Notes: generated by a model from the sequence alone, not told the origin. A stretch of DNA of 64,000 nucleotides from Isachenkonia alkalipeptolytica (GCF_009910325.1 NZ_SUMG01000002.1:62001-126000); one strand, 5' to 3'; shown: positions 1 to 9,509, counted from the stretch's first letter. Made by a program: numbers and translations.

Positions 1-1490
1 AAAAAGCCTTCAAGGGCTCCCCCTTCCCAGCCGACCCTATAGGTTTCCCCGTTCAAAATAATTTCCTTCGGTTCCCGGTCCTCCCCGGTACTTGTGAACT
101 GCACCTGAATCATATAGTTGTAGGCCCCTATGTCCAATACTTCTTCCTGAGCTCTCTGAAAGCTTCTGTATCGGGGAATCGCTCTTTCGTTTTCCCATTC
201 CTGGGGAGTAATTCCAAACACTTCTTCAAAGTCCCGGTAGTAATTAAAATCCTCGGGAATCCAGTCTAATTCCTCAGTATAATTCATTTGATCAATATAA
301 GATGTGGTACTTCGAATTAATCTACGGTCCTCTTCCGATAGCTCTTCGGCTCTTCGGATTTCTCCCTCTACCAGCATTTCATTCTCCCCAAGTACGGCTT
401 CCAACTGGCTGATTTGAATTCTCCGACTGACGCTGAAGGCATCTACCGGCGGCATAATGGATAGGATGGAAAACACCATCAACAGAATCGCCACGGCGCC
501 GTTCTTCTTTCCTTTATACAGGCTGAATAGAATCCCGGAAACAATGGCAAATACCCCATACAATATCACAAAATATCTTCCGTGGGTTAAGCCTTCTTCC
601 TGTATTTTCAGGAATGAAGCCATGGTTTGAAAAAACACAATGGGAAGGAGTACTTTCGGAAAGATTCTTTTAAAATACTCCACCAGTTTGTTTTCCAAGG
701 TTCCCGCTAAAACGTAGACAAATATCACAACAATAGAATACGTAACCAGCATCGGCTCTAACAGGTTATCCGTCCAAAAATCTCCCCGTATATTCAGCAG
801 GATATAAAGTACTAATATCACCGTGAATAGGGAAACCAGGGGAATAATAATATAGGCCACCAGAACTTCCAGGAACCGGCTCCATTTTACTTTTCCCTCC
901 GCCTCTTTATCCTCTGCGTGGTATTTCGGGATCAGGGATAAGAAGTACATGGGAGCGAAAATCACAAAAATAATGTTCGCTGCATGGGGATAGGCCCGGT
1001 AGCTTAGGTTGAAAAGCAGTTGATCCGCAGCTCCGATGATCAAGCTTACCCCTACCATAATCACTGCGGCAAAAAATACGGAGTTAAAGAAAGATTTAAA
1101 TACGATCAAAAAACTCTGATCAAACTGAAATTTCGATTTCATCGTTGGAATCCAAATAAATCCCACCGTTAAAGCAAGAACCAGCACCCCTGTTCGAATA
1201 AAAATAATCAGGCTGAAATCCGGATCCCCCAACATGGTTAAATAGTACAGGGCGGATAATAGCACTGCTCCCCCCGCCAATACCCATCGCCGAATGCTGT
1301 GGGTAAAAAACCGTTCATAGATCCCCTGGGCAACCAGGGTTGTCAGTGCTGCGATAACAAAGGTTGCCAACAGACGTTCATGTTGATCAACCCCTAGCCT
1401 CTGAATGCTTAACGCATTGATTGCTGCCGCGACGATAAAAAATACAATGGTTAAAGGATAGCGCATGAGAGCATGAATCAGCCCTTCCAT
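1..1490 (-). CDS. DUF4153-type membrane protein (3' end cut by window)
   Basis: Reading the minus strand from the ATG at 1490 gives an open frame that runs off the window start, so the C-terminus is missing. About the first 370 residues form many hydrophobic segments with short charged loops (for example VFFIVAAAINAL, ATFVIAALTTLVAQ, NIIFVIFAPMYFL). After these comes a soluble, acidic tail containing VDAFSVSRRIQISQLE. This layout of a polytopic N-terminal half and an extracytoplasmic tail matches the DUF4153 family, whose function is unknown. The start has no strong ribosome site; an in-frame TAG lies just upstream, so no longer version is possible. It follows a terminator and is probably its own transcription unit. 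Confidence 0.6.
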   Translation of the reverse strand, partial: MEGLIHALMRYPLTIVFFIVAAAINALSIQRLGVDQHERLLATFVIAALTTLVAQGIYERFFTHSIRRWVLAGGAVLLSALYYLTMLGDPDFSLIIFIRTGVLVLALTVGFIWIPTMKSKFQFDQSFLIVFKSFFNSVFFAAVIMVGVSLIIGAADQLLFNLSYRAYPHAANIIFVIFAPMYFLSLIPKYHAEDKEAEGKVKWSRFLEVLVAYIIIPLVSLFTVILVLYILLNIRGDFWTDNLLEPMLVTYSIVVIFVYVLAGTLENKLVEYFKRIFPKVLLPIVFFQTMASFLKIQEEGLTHGRYFVILYGVFAIVSGILFSLYKGKKNGAVAILLMVFSILSIMPPVDAFSVSRRIQISQLEAVLGENEMLVEGEIRRAEELSEEDRRLIRSTTSYIDQMNYTEELDWIPEDFNYYRDFEEVFGITPQEWENERAIPRYRSFQRAQEEVLDIGAYNYMIQVQFTSTGEDREPKEIILNGETYRVGWEGGALEGF

Positions 1491-1585
1491 GCTTTGTTTT
1501 AATCGCTAAGTCAATTTCATAATTCCATCCATCCTCTCTTATAAAAAGCTGTTCTATGTAGTATTTATACCCTTTTTCCCATTTT

Positions 1586-1610
1586 AAAACCGACCCATGG
1601 GGTCGGTTTT
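1586..1610 (-). terminator. Intrinsic terminator after the amidase gene
   Basis: An 11-bp perfect stem (AAAACCGACCC with GGGTCGGTTTT) and a 3-base loop end in a T-run on both sides. It begins 7 bases past the amidase stop and closes the minus-strand unit from 6.1 kb. Confidence 0.85.
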
Positions 1611-1616
1611 ATGTTC

Positions 1617-2510
1617 TTACTTAAATATTAAATGCTTCATTAGGTATTTTGGAAACCCGAACCTTGCCGTAACCAAAGGATCCACCACTTGACAGATTTC
1701 CGCATTTCCTGCAGCACTGAGTAGCATCCCCGCCTCGTTAAAGGACAGCTCCAGCTCTTTCATTACCAGCTTTTGCATATCCTCAGTGGCGATTTTAACG
1801 GCTGCCAGCAGTTCCCTATGGGAAGCAACGGTGTAAAAGTACTCTGAATCCTCCACCATAGGATTGTTTATCGAATGGTCTTTGATTACCTTTACTTGAA
1901 CCGTTACCTCTCCACCGACTTCTACTCCACTTACCATAATTTCTCCGTCACCCATGGCGCCGTGAAGGTCTCCCATGGAAAGCAGGGCACCCTTTTGGTG
2001 TACCGGCAGGAAGACCGTGGCCCCTTCTTTAATTTTTTTATTATCCATATTTCCTCCATGGGCTCCCGGCGTGCCACAGGGCACCCCTTCCCCTTCAGGA
2101 GCTACCCCGATCACTCCGATCATGGGCTCCAAAGGCAGTTCAATATTTTCATCAAATAGTACTTTGTCCCCTTTAATTGGAAGGATTTTAAACTTCGATG
2201 TTTTAACCTGATCCCCTAACAGTCCGGCATCCGGTATGGCGGCCAGCACCCCGGAGGAGTTAACGGCAATACGCTGAATATTAATTTCCAACACATCCCC
2301 CGGTTCCGCCTCTTCAATAAACAAGGGCCCTGTTGCCGGATTTACATGACCCCAATCCAAGGCTTCCATGGATTGTGCTTCCTTGGTAATTTGATTTTGA
2401 AAACAATCATAGGTTTCGAAGGTTACAACGCTTCCGGATTTCACCTTCAATACCGGCGGATGTTCCTTATCCATCATGAATACATGCTGATCCTTACTGA
2501 TTTTCTTCAA
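1617..2510 (-). CDS. Acetamidase/formamidase family protein
   Basis: Members of this family (FmdA/AmdA) hydrolyse formamide or short aliphatic amides to ammonia and the acid in the cytoplasm. The protein carries the family's landmarks: DQHVFMMDKEHPPVLKVKSG at the N-terminus, ETYDCFQNQ, a GVAPEGEGVPCGTPGAHGGN block, MGDLHGAMGDGE, and a C-terminal VVDPLVTARFGFPK. I place the start at the TTG at 2508-2510 because an AAAGGAGG site sits 7 bases upstream and the resulting N-terminus matches family members; the ATG at 2546 would put that ribosome site inside the gene. Length is then 297 residues, normal for the family. It lies 50 bases after the TtcA-like gene and may share its transcript. The true substrate cannot be told from sequence. 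Confidence 0.85.
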   Translation of the reverse strand: MKKISKDQHVFMMDKEHPPVLKVKSGSVVTFETYDCFQNQITKEAQSMEALDWGHVNPATGPLFIEEAEPGDVLEINIQRIAVNSSGVLAAIPDAGLLGDQVKTSKFKILPIKGDKVLFDENIELPLEPMIGVIGVAPEGEGVPCGTPGAHGGNMDNKKIKEGATVFLPVHQKGALLSMGDLHGAMGDGEIMVSGVEVGGEVTVQVKVIKDHSINNPMVEDSEYFYTVASHRELLAAVKIATEDMQKLVMKELELSFNEAGMLLSAAGNAEICQVVDPLVTARFGFPKYLMKHLIFK

Positions 2511-2560
2511 AGCCTTCCCTCCTTTAAAAAACCCTGTCCTTTTCATGATTTTTCTCTTCT

Positions 2561-3427
2561 TTACATCTTATCGTACTCTTCTAAATAGGAATGCTTTTCT
2601 CCGTCTTTCTGCCAACCGATGATGCAGTCCATATTCACATTGTGTCCTGCCCGAAAAATCTTTCGATCCACATGGGGAAAGGTTTCTTTCATATTCTCGA
2701 TAAAGGTCTTCATCTCTTCCCGTTTGCTACCGATTTTTTTCGATGCCACCATGCAGGCACAGTTAAGAGGCCAAATCCCGCTGTTTTCCGTAAAGGCCGT
2801 GATGTCTTTTTCCTCGATTAAATACATGGGCCGGATCAGTTCCATATTGTCAAAATTCTGGGCCTTCAGCTTCGGCAACATGGTTTTGAAATTCCCTGTA
2901 TAAAACAGGTTTAACATCGTGGTTTCAATTACATCATTATAATGATGTCCCAGAGCCACTTTATTGCATCCCAGTTCCTTCGCCTTGGCATAAAGGGCCC
3001 CCCGGCGCATCTTGGCACAGATATAACAGGGATAGTCCTTGGCTTTTTCCTGGGCAATTTCAAAGACTTGATACTCAAAAATATGCAGCGGAATATTTAA
3101 ATGCTTACAATTATCCACCAACAGTTCCTTAATACTTGGATGATACCCCGGGTCCATGGCAATAAACTCCAAATCGAAATTAGCAATCCCGTTTTTCCGT
3201 AGTTCCTGAAAAAGCTTCGCCATTACAAGACTATCCTTTCCCCCGGATATGGCCACGGCGATTTTATCCCCGGATTGAATCAGCTGATAATCCTTCACCC
3301 CTTTAATAAACTTGGTCCAAAGCTTTTTTCGGTATTTGGTAATCATTAATTTTTCTATTTCTCCCAGGGGTTTTCGACTTTCCTCGGGCATAATCTGCCC
3401 GCAAGCGGCCCCTTCAAATTCTGTCAT
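2561..3427 (-). CDS. TtcA-like PP-loop tRNA thiolase/ATPase
   Basis: This is an adenylating PP-loop protein of the tRNA 2-thiocytidine (TtcA) superfamily, which activates a tRNA base with ATP and replaces oxygen by sulfur using an iron-sulfur cluster. The PP-loop SGGKDS lies at residues 61-66, a CxxC (CYIC) at 134-137, GHHYNDVIETT near 160-170, and a second cysteine pair (LNCAC) at 223-225. I chose the ATG at 3427 because AGGAG stands 7 bases ahead of it; the upstream ATG at 3499 has no ribosome site. Length is then 288 residues. It follows the metal ATPase gene by 90 bases. The anaerobe homologues form a separate branch from E. coli TtcA, so the exact tRNA target is uncertain. Confidence 0.82.
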   Translation of the reverse strand: MTEFEGAACGQIMPEESRKPLGEIEKLMITKYRKKLWTKFIKGVKDYQLIQSGDKIAVAISGGKDSLVMAKLFQELRKNGIANFDLEFIAMDPGYHPSIKELLVDNCKHLNIPLHIFEYQVFEIAQEKAKDYPCYICAKMRRGALYAKAKELGCNKVALGHHYNDVIETTMLNLFYTGNFKTMLPKLKAQNFDNMELIRPMYLIEEKDITAFTENSGIWPLNCACMVASKKIGSKREEMKTFIENMKETFPHVDRKIFRAGHNVNMDCIIGWQKDGEKHSYLEEYDKM

Positions 3428-3517
3428 CTTACCACTCCTTGCCCTTTCAATTTGCTGGATTCTTAGTTTAAGAATACCACCCTTAATAATAAATATCAAA
3501 CAGAAGTATTCTTCTCC

Positions 3518-5653
3518 CTAATCATCCTTTCCCTGCATTACCCGCATGGCGTTCAGGATAGCTAACAAGGCGACGCCCACATCGGCAAAAACCGCTTCCC
3601 ATAATGTAGCCTTCCCCATGGCTCCAAGAATTAAAAACACCAGTTTTACCCCCAGGGCTAAAATAATATTCTGCCAGACGATTTTTCTGGTTCTTCTTCC
3701 AATACCTATGGCTTTGGCAATCTTTGAGGGTTCATCATTCATAATGACTAGGTCCGCAGCTTCTATCGCCGCATCGGAGCCGAGGCCGCCCATGGCAACC
3801 CCCACATCCGCCCGGGCCAACACCGGGGCATCATTGATTCCGTCCCCGACAAATAGCACTTTCCCTTTGGTGGTTCTGGCGCCTTCAATTTCTTCAAGTT
3901 TTTGCACCTTTTGATCCGGAAGCAGTTCCCCATAGACTTTATCAATCCCCAGTTTTCTTCCGATCGCTTCTCCTACAGCCTTACTATCTCCCGTTAACAT
4001 AACCGTATTTTTAACCCCTAAAGCTTTTAAGGCATCCACCGCTTCTTTTCCATCTTTTTTTATCTCATCGGCAATTTCGATGTATCCCATATATTTTTGG
4101 TTTACCGCGATATATATAATAGTTCCCAGGGTTTTAACCCCTTTATACTCGATGTTTTCCCGGTCCATTAACTTACGGTTCCCCGCAAGAATTTCTTCAT
4201 CCCTGTAATTCACCATAATCCCATGCCCGGGGATTTCCTGATAATTGGAAAGATGTCGGGTCTCGATCTCCCGGTTATAGGCCTCCACCACGGAGATTCC
4301 AATAGGATGGTTGGAATACCCTTCGGCATAGGCCGCATATTTCAGCAACTCTTCCCTTTTATTAGCATCCTCCGGCACAATGTCCCGTACCTTGAATACC
4401 CCTTCCGTTAAGGTTCCGGTTTTATCAAAAATAACGGTTTCCACATTATTCAGGGCTTCCAGATAGTTGCTGCCTTTAATTAAGATCCCTCTTTTCGAGG
4501 CGCCCCCGATCCCTCCGAAAAAGCCCAGGGGAATGGAGATTACCAAGGCGCAGGGACAGGATATTACAAGAAACACCAATCCCCGATAAATCCACTGGGA
4601 AAAAAGGGCTCCCGGAAGAACCAAAGGGGGAATGACCGCAAGGAGTAAAGCTGTGATTACCACAACCGGAGTATAGTAGCGGGCAAACTTGGTTATGAAA
4701 TTCTCCGTAGGCGCCTTTCGACTGCTGGCATTTTCCACTAAATCTAAAATCTTCGATACCGTGGAGTCTTCAAACTCTTTGGTAACGTCCATGGTAAGGA
4801 CTCCGTTTTTATTAATAAAACCGCTTAAAAGGGTGCTTCCTCCTTTTACTTCCCTTGGGAGGGATTCTCCGGTTAAGGCCGAGGTATCCACCGCGGAGGT
4901 TCCCTCTAATACTATCCCGTCAAGGGGCACCCGCTCTCCCGGTTTGATCATAATCCTATCCCCCACTGCCACTTCCTCGGGAGTTACCCTTCGAAGACCC
5001 TCCGGGGTTTTAAGATGGGCAAAATCCGGTCGAATATCCATCAATTCCCCAATGGATTTTCTCGAACGGTTCACGGCAATATTCTGAAAATATTCTCCCA
5101 CACGGTAAAAAAGCATTACCGCTACGGCTTCGGGGTATTCCCCAATGGCAAAGGCTCCCAGGGTGGCGATACTCATTAGGAAATTCTCATCAAACACCTG
5201 GCCCCGGGCAATGTTCTTTGCCGCCCGGAGAAGAATTCCTCCCCCTACAATGATATAGCTTAGAACAAACAGTCCCAGACTGAAGTTCTCCGATAGGTTT
5301 ACGATCATGGCCACGGCAAAAAGTGCCCCTCCAAAACCCAATCGGATTCGATCCTCTTTTGACTGTTCCTGTTCTTTATCATCTTTAAAGGATTTTTCTT
5401 TCCCCCTGGCTTTTTCGAACTTTTGAACCCGAACCCCCGGTTCGATGCGGTCCATTATCCTTGCGGCTTCCTTTACAATTTCCGTGATTTCCTGTTTTTC
5501 ATCGATTTCCAGGGTAAGCTTTTTCGCGATAAAATCCACCCTTGCCTGTTGTACTCCCTGCAGTTTGTTGATTTGGCTTTCCATTTTCTCGGCACAGTTT
5601 CCACAACCCAGACCTTCCAGGGCCCATTCTTTTTTGATGGTGTTATGCTTCAT
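3518..5653 (-). CDS. zntA: Zinc/cadmium/lead P1B-type efflux ATPase
   Basis: This heavy-metal P-type ATPase pumps soft divalent ions out of the cell. It has an N-terminal metal-binding domain with GLGCGNC (cysteines 17 and 20), the TGES actuator loop at 261-264, a CPC metal site in a membrane helix at 366-368 followed by SIP, the phosphorylated aspartate in DKTGTLT at 410-416, the HP dipeptide at 449-450, and GDGINDAP near the C-terminus. CPC with this context and a CadC-like repressor 33 bases upstream points to Zn/Cd/Pb (ZntA/CadA type) rather than copper. At 711 residues it is full length. It is expected to be induced by excess metal through the operator at 6090-6103. Confidence 0.92.
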   Translation of the reverse strand: MKHNTIKKEWALEGLGCGNCAEKMESQINKLQGVQQARVDFIAKKLTLEIDEKQEITEIVKEAARIMDRIEPGVRVQKFEKARGKEKSFKDDKEQEQSKEDRIRLGFGGALFAVAMIVNLSENFSLGLFVLSYIIVGGGILLRAAKNIARGQVFDENFLMSIATLGAFAIGEYPEAVAVMLFYRVGEYFQNIAVNRSRKSIGELMDIRPDFAHLKTPEGLRRVTPEEVAVGDRIMIKPGERVPLDGIVLEGTSAVDTSALTGESLPREVKGGSTLLSGFINKNGVLTMDVTKEFEDSTVSKILDLVENASSRKAPTENFITKFARYYTPVVVITALLLAVIPPLVLPGALFSQWIYRGLVFLVISCPCALVISIPLGFFGGIGGASKRGILIKGSNYLEALNNVETVIFDKTGTLTEGVFKVRDIVPEDANKREELLKYAAYAEGYSNHPIGISVVEAYNREIETRHLSNYQEIPGHGIMVNYRDEEILAGNRKLMDRENIEYKGVKTLGTIIYIAVNQKYMGYIEIADEIKKDGKEAVDALKALGVKNTVMLTGDSKAVGEAIGRKLGIDKVYGELLPDQKVQKLEEIEGARTTKGKVLFVGDGINDAPVLARADVGVAMGGLGSDAAIEAADLVIMNDEPSKIAKAIGIGRRTRKIVWQNIILALGVKLVFLILGAMGKATLWEAVFADVGVALLAILNAMRVMQGKDD

Positions 5654-5686
5654 GTCTTCTCCTCCTTCGCCCTTTTATTTTCTAGA

Positions 5687-6061
5687 TCAGGCTTTCATTT
5701 CGTTGATATGAATTAATCCCTGATCAAAAATTTCTTTCACATGATCATCGTCCAGGGTATAATATACCACCTTTCCCTGTTTTCGATATTTTACCAACCT
5801 GGCCTGCTTTAGTACCCGCAATTGATGGGATATTGCCGATTGGCTCATATTTAACAGTACTGCGATGTCACAGACGCACATCTCTGCGGCAAAGAGAGCA
5901 TATAATATTTTAATCCTTGTGGTATCTCCAAAGACTTTAAACAGCTCGGCTAAATCATACAGCCGCTCGTCTTCGGGCATATTTTCTCCCACTTCATTTA
6001 CGATGTCATCATGAATAATGGTGCAGTCGCATTTTTCTATTTTGGTTTTCGAATCTTTCAT
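5687..6061 (-). CDS. ArsR/SmtB-family metal-sensing repressor (CadC-like)
   Basis: A winged-helix repressor of 124 residues that releases DNA when it binds metal. Both known sensor sites appear intact. The alpha-3N site has cysteines 11 and 13 in CDC plus 62 and 64 in EMCVCD, as in CadC. The alpha-5 site has Asp105, His107, His118 and Glu121, with the same spacing as SmtB Asp104/His106/His117/Glu120. The recognition helix is in NMSQSAISHQLRVLKQ. It is the first gene of a unit with the efflux ATPase and has a consensus promoter upstream, so it very probably represses its own operon. The name czrA or cadC would both be defensible; I leave the symbol open. Confidence 0.92.
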   Translation of the reverse strand: MKDSKTKIEKCDCTIIHDDIVNEVGENMPEDERLYDLAELFKVFGDTTRIKILYALFAAEMCVCDIAVLLNMSQSAISHQLRVLKQARLVKYRKQGKVVYYTLDDDHVKEIFDQGLIHINEMKA

Positions 6062-6089
6062 GAGCTTCTCTCCTTTTCATTGTTATGTG

Positions 6090-6103
6090 TGAGCAAGTAT
6101 TCA
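6090..6103 (-). promoter_or_regulatory. Candidate ArsR/SmtB operator
   Basis: TGAGCAAGTATTCA has the TGA-N8-TCA core of ArsR/SmtB operators. It lies just downstream of the -10 box and 29 bases before the repressor start, the usual place for autorepression. The arms are short and imperfect, so this is a motif-based proposal. Confidence 0.5.
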
Positions 6104-6115
6104 TATGTTGATTTC

Positions 6116-6144
6116 ATTATAGTAGCCCCTGCATCCTATGTCAA
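6116..6144 (-). promoter_or_regulatory. Sigma-A promoter of the repressor-efflux ATPase unit
   Basis: Minus-strand TTGACA (6144-6139), a 17-base spacer and TATAAT (6121-6116) match the vegetative consensus exactly, placing transcription initiation near 6109. Confidence 0.85.
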
Positions 6145-6174
6145 CTATGTACCGTTTAAATTATTAACAAAAAA

Positions 6175-6199
6175 CCGACCGGTTAATTTATCCGGTCGG
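6175..6199 (-). terminator. Intrinsic terminator after the aminotransferase gene
   Basis: CCGACCGG pairs with CCGGTCGG across a 9-base loop and is followed on the minus strand by six T residues. It separates the aminotransferase gene from the metal-efflux promoter. Confidence 0.85.
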
Positions 6200-6242
6200 C
6201 ATTACCTAACAATTTCTCTATCATCACAGCCAAGAGGACTAA

Positions 6243-7430
6243 CTATGCCTTTTTTTGTATTTCCAGTTCCAGTACCTTCCCTAATCGTTGTATCCCCTCT
6301 TGAATTTTATCCTCAGACATCATGGAGTAGTTCAGTCGGAAGGTATTGTCCTTACCTCCATTTGGATAGAAGGACCCCCCGGGCACAAAGGCCACCTTTT
6401 CCTCGATGGATTTTTTAAACACTTCCTTTGCATCCATTCCTTCGGGAAGCTCACACCAGGTAAATAAACCGCCTTCAGGATAGGTGTATTTTACGACTTT
6501 GGGGAAGTATTCCTTAATGGCCTCCATCATCACATCTCGCCGTTTCCGATAAACATCCTTAATCTTTTCAATATGTTCATCAATGCTGTATACTTCCATA
6601 AATTTGTTAATTTCCCGTTGGGTAAGGGTATTGGTATGAAGATCCGCCCCCTGTTTTACGAAAATATACTTTTGCAAGGCTTCTCCGTCCCCTAAGGTCC
6701 AACCCACCCGTAATCCGGGACAAAAGATTTTAGAAAAGGTTCCTAAGTAAATTACCCGTCCCTGGGTATCAAAAGACTTAACCGAGGGTGGTCTTTCCCC
6801 CTCAAATCGCAATTCTCCGTAGGGATTGTCCTCGATAACGGGAAGATCGAACTCGTTAGCCAGTTCAATTAACCTTTTCCGCCGCTCGATGGACCAGGTC
6901 CGCCCCGAAGGATTCTGGAAGTCCGGGATCACATAGATCATTTTAATATTATCCCTTTCCTTTAAGACTTTTTCCAACTCCTCCATGTTCATCCCTTCAT
7001 GATCCGTATCGATTTCTACGAACTGGGGAGAATAGGATTTTAGTGCATTAATCGCCCCAAGGTAACTGGGGCTCTCGCAGAGCACCACATCCCCTTCGTT
7101 CAGAAAGACTTTCCCCGAAAAGTCCAAACCCTGTTGTGATCCGCTGGTAATCAGAATGTTATCCGCCGTGGTTTTCACGCCCACTTCTTCCATTCTTTTT
7201 GCGATTTTTTCTCTCAGTGGCAGATATCCTTCCGTACTGCTGTACTGCAGTGCTTTTTCTCCGTCTTCTTCCAATACCCGTTTGGATACGTCGACCATTT
7301 CCTTAACGGGAAATAATTCCGGTGCCGGAAGTCCTCCTGCAAAAGAGATGATTTCCGGATTTTCAATGAGTTTTAATATTTCCCGAATCTCCGAAGCCTT
7401 AAGTGCCTCCATACGTTTTGCAAATTTCAT
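6243..7430 (-). CDS. PLP-dependent class I/II aminotransferase (LysN/aromatic type)
   Basis: A fold-type I aminotransferase of 395 residues that moves amino groups between amino acids and 2-oxo acids. Landmarks are ISFAGGLPAPELFP at 28-41, the cofactor-contacting GSQQGLD near 97-103, PDFQNPSGRTWS near 169-180, EDNPYGELRF at 200-209, and the Schiff-base lysine Lys234 in TFSKIFCPGLRVGW. These are typical of the 2-aminoadipate/aromatic/branched-chain group related to the C-terminal half of MocR regulators. It stands alone between two terminator or promoter regions. In a cell that ferments amino acids it probably starts catabolism of aromatic or branched-chain residues, but substrate preference cannot be assigned from sequence. 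Confidence 0.85.
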   Translation of the reverse strand: MKFAKRMEALKASEIREILKLIENPEIISFAGGLPAPELFPVKEMVDVSKRVLEEDGEKALQYSSTEGYLPLREKIAKRMEEVGVKTTADNILITSGSQQGLDFSGKVFLNEGDVVLCESPSYLGAINALKSYSPQFVEIDTDHEGMNMEELEKVLKERDNIKMIYVIPDFQNPSGRTWSIERRKRLIELANEFDLPVIEDNPYGELRFEGERPPSVKSFDTQGRVIYLGTFSKIFCPGLRVGWTLGDGEALQKYIFVKQGADLHTNTLTQREINKFMEVYSIDEHIEKIKDVYRKRRDVMMEAIKEYFPKVVKYTYPEGGLFTWCELPEGMDAKEVFKKSIEEKVAFVPGGSFYPNGGKDNTFRLNYSMMSEDKIQEGIQRLGKVLELEIQKKA

Positions 7431-7634
7431 CAGCCTACCCCTCCATTTTTATTTGGATATCATTATCTTATTATTCAATGCTATTATATCATACTAATAA
7501 GTTATTCTGATTGACCCTTCCGATTCTTTCCAACAAAACCCCATTCAGATTTAAGCTGCTTTGATTTGCCTGTGTACTTTCCATTCTACAGGGTATACAA
7601 AAGTAATACAGAAAATGCACTCGGAGGGATTCCT

Positions 7635-9416
7635 ATGTTTAAGTTAATCATTAGCAGTTTATGGGATTTTCGAAAATCCTGGAAAAATTATTTGGTTTTC
7701 AGTTTATTTTATTTGCTACTAAGCAGTTATGTACTGATCCCTTTTTTGGGCTATTTTTTAAACCGAGTCCTCCTTCTGGTAAGTTCCGGGGTTTTAATCA
7801 ATTCCGCCGCTTTTTCCCTTCTCCTGGATCCCCGGGGAATTATCGGCCTTATTATACTGTCCACCTTAGCGGTGATCTTTACGGTTATTCAAGTAGGAAC
7901 CTACATTGTGTTGGCTCATAAGAACAACCGTAATCAAGCTGTTCTCATTTCCGAAGGATTCATAACTTCCATCGTATCCATTAAACGGATGTTGGGTTTA
8001 GGGGCCCTTTATCTTGCCCTGCTTTTTTTTCTGATCCTCCCTATTGTGAACATCCCGATAATGCCGGAAATATCGGAGATCATCCAGTTTCCCCAGCTTC
8101 TGATGGATACCCTCATGGGAAATATTATAACCCGAAGTCTCTATTTCTTACTGATCGCTCTGTTTATTTACCTTCTTCTTCGATTAATCTTTACGCTGCA
8201 CGAAGTGCTGATTGAAGATCAAAAAGTATGGACCGGAATGAAAAACAGCTTCCGATTGACAAGGAAAATCAGTTTCAATCTGCTTTTTAAGCTTCTTCTT
8301 ATGAACTTAATTCTATTTTCCCTGGGAGCACTGTTTTTCACCTTGCTTTCTTCCATAACGGGTTTATTAGATATTCAGGTGAACTATATTCTACGAAATT
8401 ATCTAATCACCCTAGCCAGTTTGTTAACCTATATTTATTCCCTTTTATTGATCCCCTTAAATATTATTTTTATTACCAAACTCTATGAACAGGCAAAGGG
8501 GGAGACTCCAAGGGAGGACCGGCTGAAAACCCATAACCTTTCCTTCCTTGCCAATATTGAACATAAGCTGTTTCGCTTATTGAAAAAGAAAAGAATCCTG
8601 CTGCCCGCCATGCTCTTTTTAAGTATCCTGGCCACCTTTTTTACGGGACTGTTTATCAATCAAAACACCATTTATGCCGGTCGGGACGTTGCCGTCATTT
8701 CCCACCGGGCCATTGTTCAAGAGGAGTTCGAGAATTCCCTGGAGGGTATCCGGGCCTCCATGGAGGCGGATATTGATATCATCGAATTCGATGTGATGAT
8801 GACTGAGGATCAGGTTATTGTACTGCATCATGACCGCAGTTTAAGGCGAACTTTTAACCTTCCCTATCAAGTGAACGATCTGACCTACGAAGAACTCCAA
8901 AATTTAGAGATCGCTCCTCCCGAAGGCTTTCCGGATCAGGATCCCTTTCTTCCTACCCTGGATGATGCTATGGAAACCGCTTCGGGAGACGCCCATTTAC
9001 TGATTGATGTAAAAACCAATGGGGATGATGAGGCCTTTGCCCGGGAACTAGTTGATATTATTGAGTATCATGGGATGGAGGAACAAGCCTATGTCCAGTC
9101 CTTTAGCAACACCTTCCTTAGCCATGTTCAAGAAATGAACCCGGAAATCATCACCGCCCAGATCATGTATTACACCCTGGGCGACCTTACCTCTTTAGAT
9201 GTGGATTATTATACCGCCCACCATGGAATGTTGAGTCAAAGTTTCGTTCGACAGGCCCGACAGGACGATAAAGGAATCTGGGTTTGGACAGTGAATACGG
9301 AAGAGGCTATTCGTGAGGTTCTTCAATACGATATCGACGGTATTATTACTAATCAGCCCTTACTGGTTAAAGAGGTCCTAGGAAGAAGTGTTGAGGAGGA
9401 AGAGGGGGAACATTAA
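7635..9416 (+). CDS. Glycerophosphodiester phosphodiesterase with large membrane domain
   Basis: The N-terminal 320 residues hold about seven to eight hydrophobic segments typical of the GDPD-associated membrane domain. A further hydrophobic helix (PAMLFLSILATFFTGLF) precedes an extracytoplasmic GDPD domain. Catalytic residues are visible: His357 in VISHRA, Glu366-Asn367, Glu384 and Asp386 in EFD, and His399-Asp400. The TIM-barrel continues to the end (ITNQPLL). The enzyme is expected to split glycerophosphodiesters, such as deacylated phospholipids or lipoteichoic acid fragments, into glycerol 3-phosphate and an alcohol. The start at 7635 is chosen for its GGAGG site 7 bases upstream; the reading frame opens at 7566 without one. 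Length 593 residues. Confidence 0.88.
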   Translation: MFKLIISSLWDFRKSWKNYLVFSLFYLLLSSYVLIPFLGYFLNRVLLLVSSGVLINSAAFSLLLDPRGIIGLIILSTLAVIFTVIQVGTYIVLAHKNNRNQAVLISEGFITSIVSIKRMLGLGALYLALLFFLILPIVNIPIMPEISEIIQFPQLLMDTLMGNIITRSLYFLLIALFIYLLLRLIFTLHEVLIEDQKVWTGMKNSFRLTRKISFNLLFKLLLMNLILFSLGALFFTLLSSITGLLDIQVNYILRNYLITLASLLTYIYSLLLIPLNIIFITKLYEQAKGETPREDRLKTHNLSFLANIEHKLFRLLKKKRILLPAMLFLSILATFFTGLFINQNTIYAGRDVAVISHRAIVQEEFENSLEGIRASMEADIDIIEFDVMMTEDQVIVLHHDRSLRRTFNLPYQVNDLTYEELQNLEIAPPEGFPDQDPFLPTLDDAMETASGDAHLLIDVKTNGDDEAFARELVDIIEYHGMEEQAYVQSFSNTFLSHVQEMNPEIITAQIMYYTLGDLTSLDVDYYTAHHGMLSQSFVRQARQDDKGIWVWTVNTEEAIREVLQYDIDGIITNQPLLVKEVLGRSVEEEEGEH

Positions 9417-9479
9417 TCCTAGCGTTTCCATTGATCCTCTGTCCGCCCTTATCATTATAACATTTTGACAGTCCATAAC

Positions 9480-9509
9480 AAAGGCCCCCTGCAGATACAG
9501 GGGGCCTTT
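9480..9509. terminator. Bidirectional intrinsic terminator
   Basis: AAAGGCCCCCTG pairs with CAGGGGGCCTTT over a 6-base loop, with T-rich tracts on both strands. It lies between convergent genes (glycerophosphodiesterase and katG) and can serve both. Confidence 0.9.

Noticed and set aside
3546-3914. 122-residue plus-strand frame opposite the metal ATPase
   Set aside because: Lies wholly antisense to a conserved gene and shows no family features.
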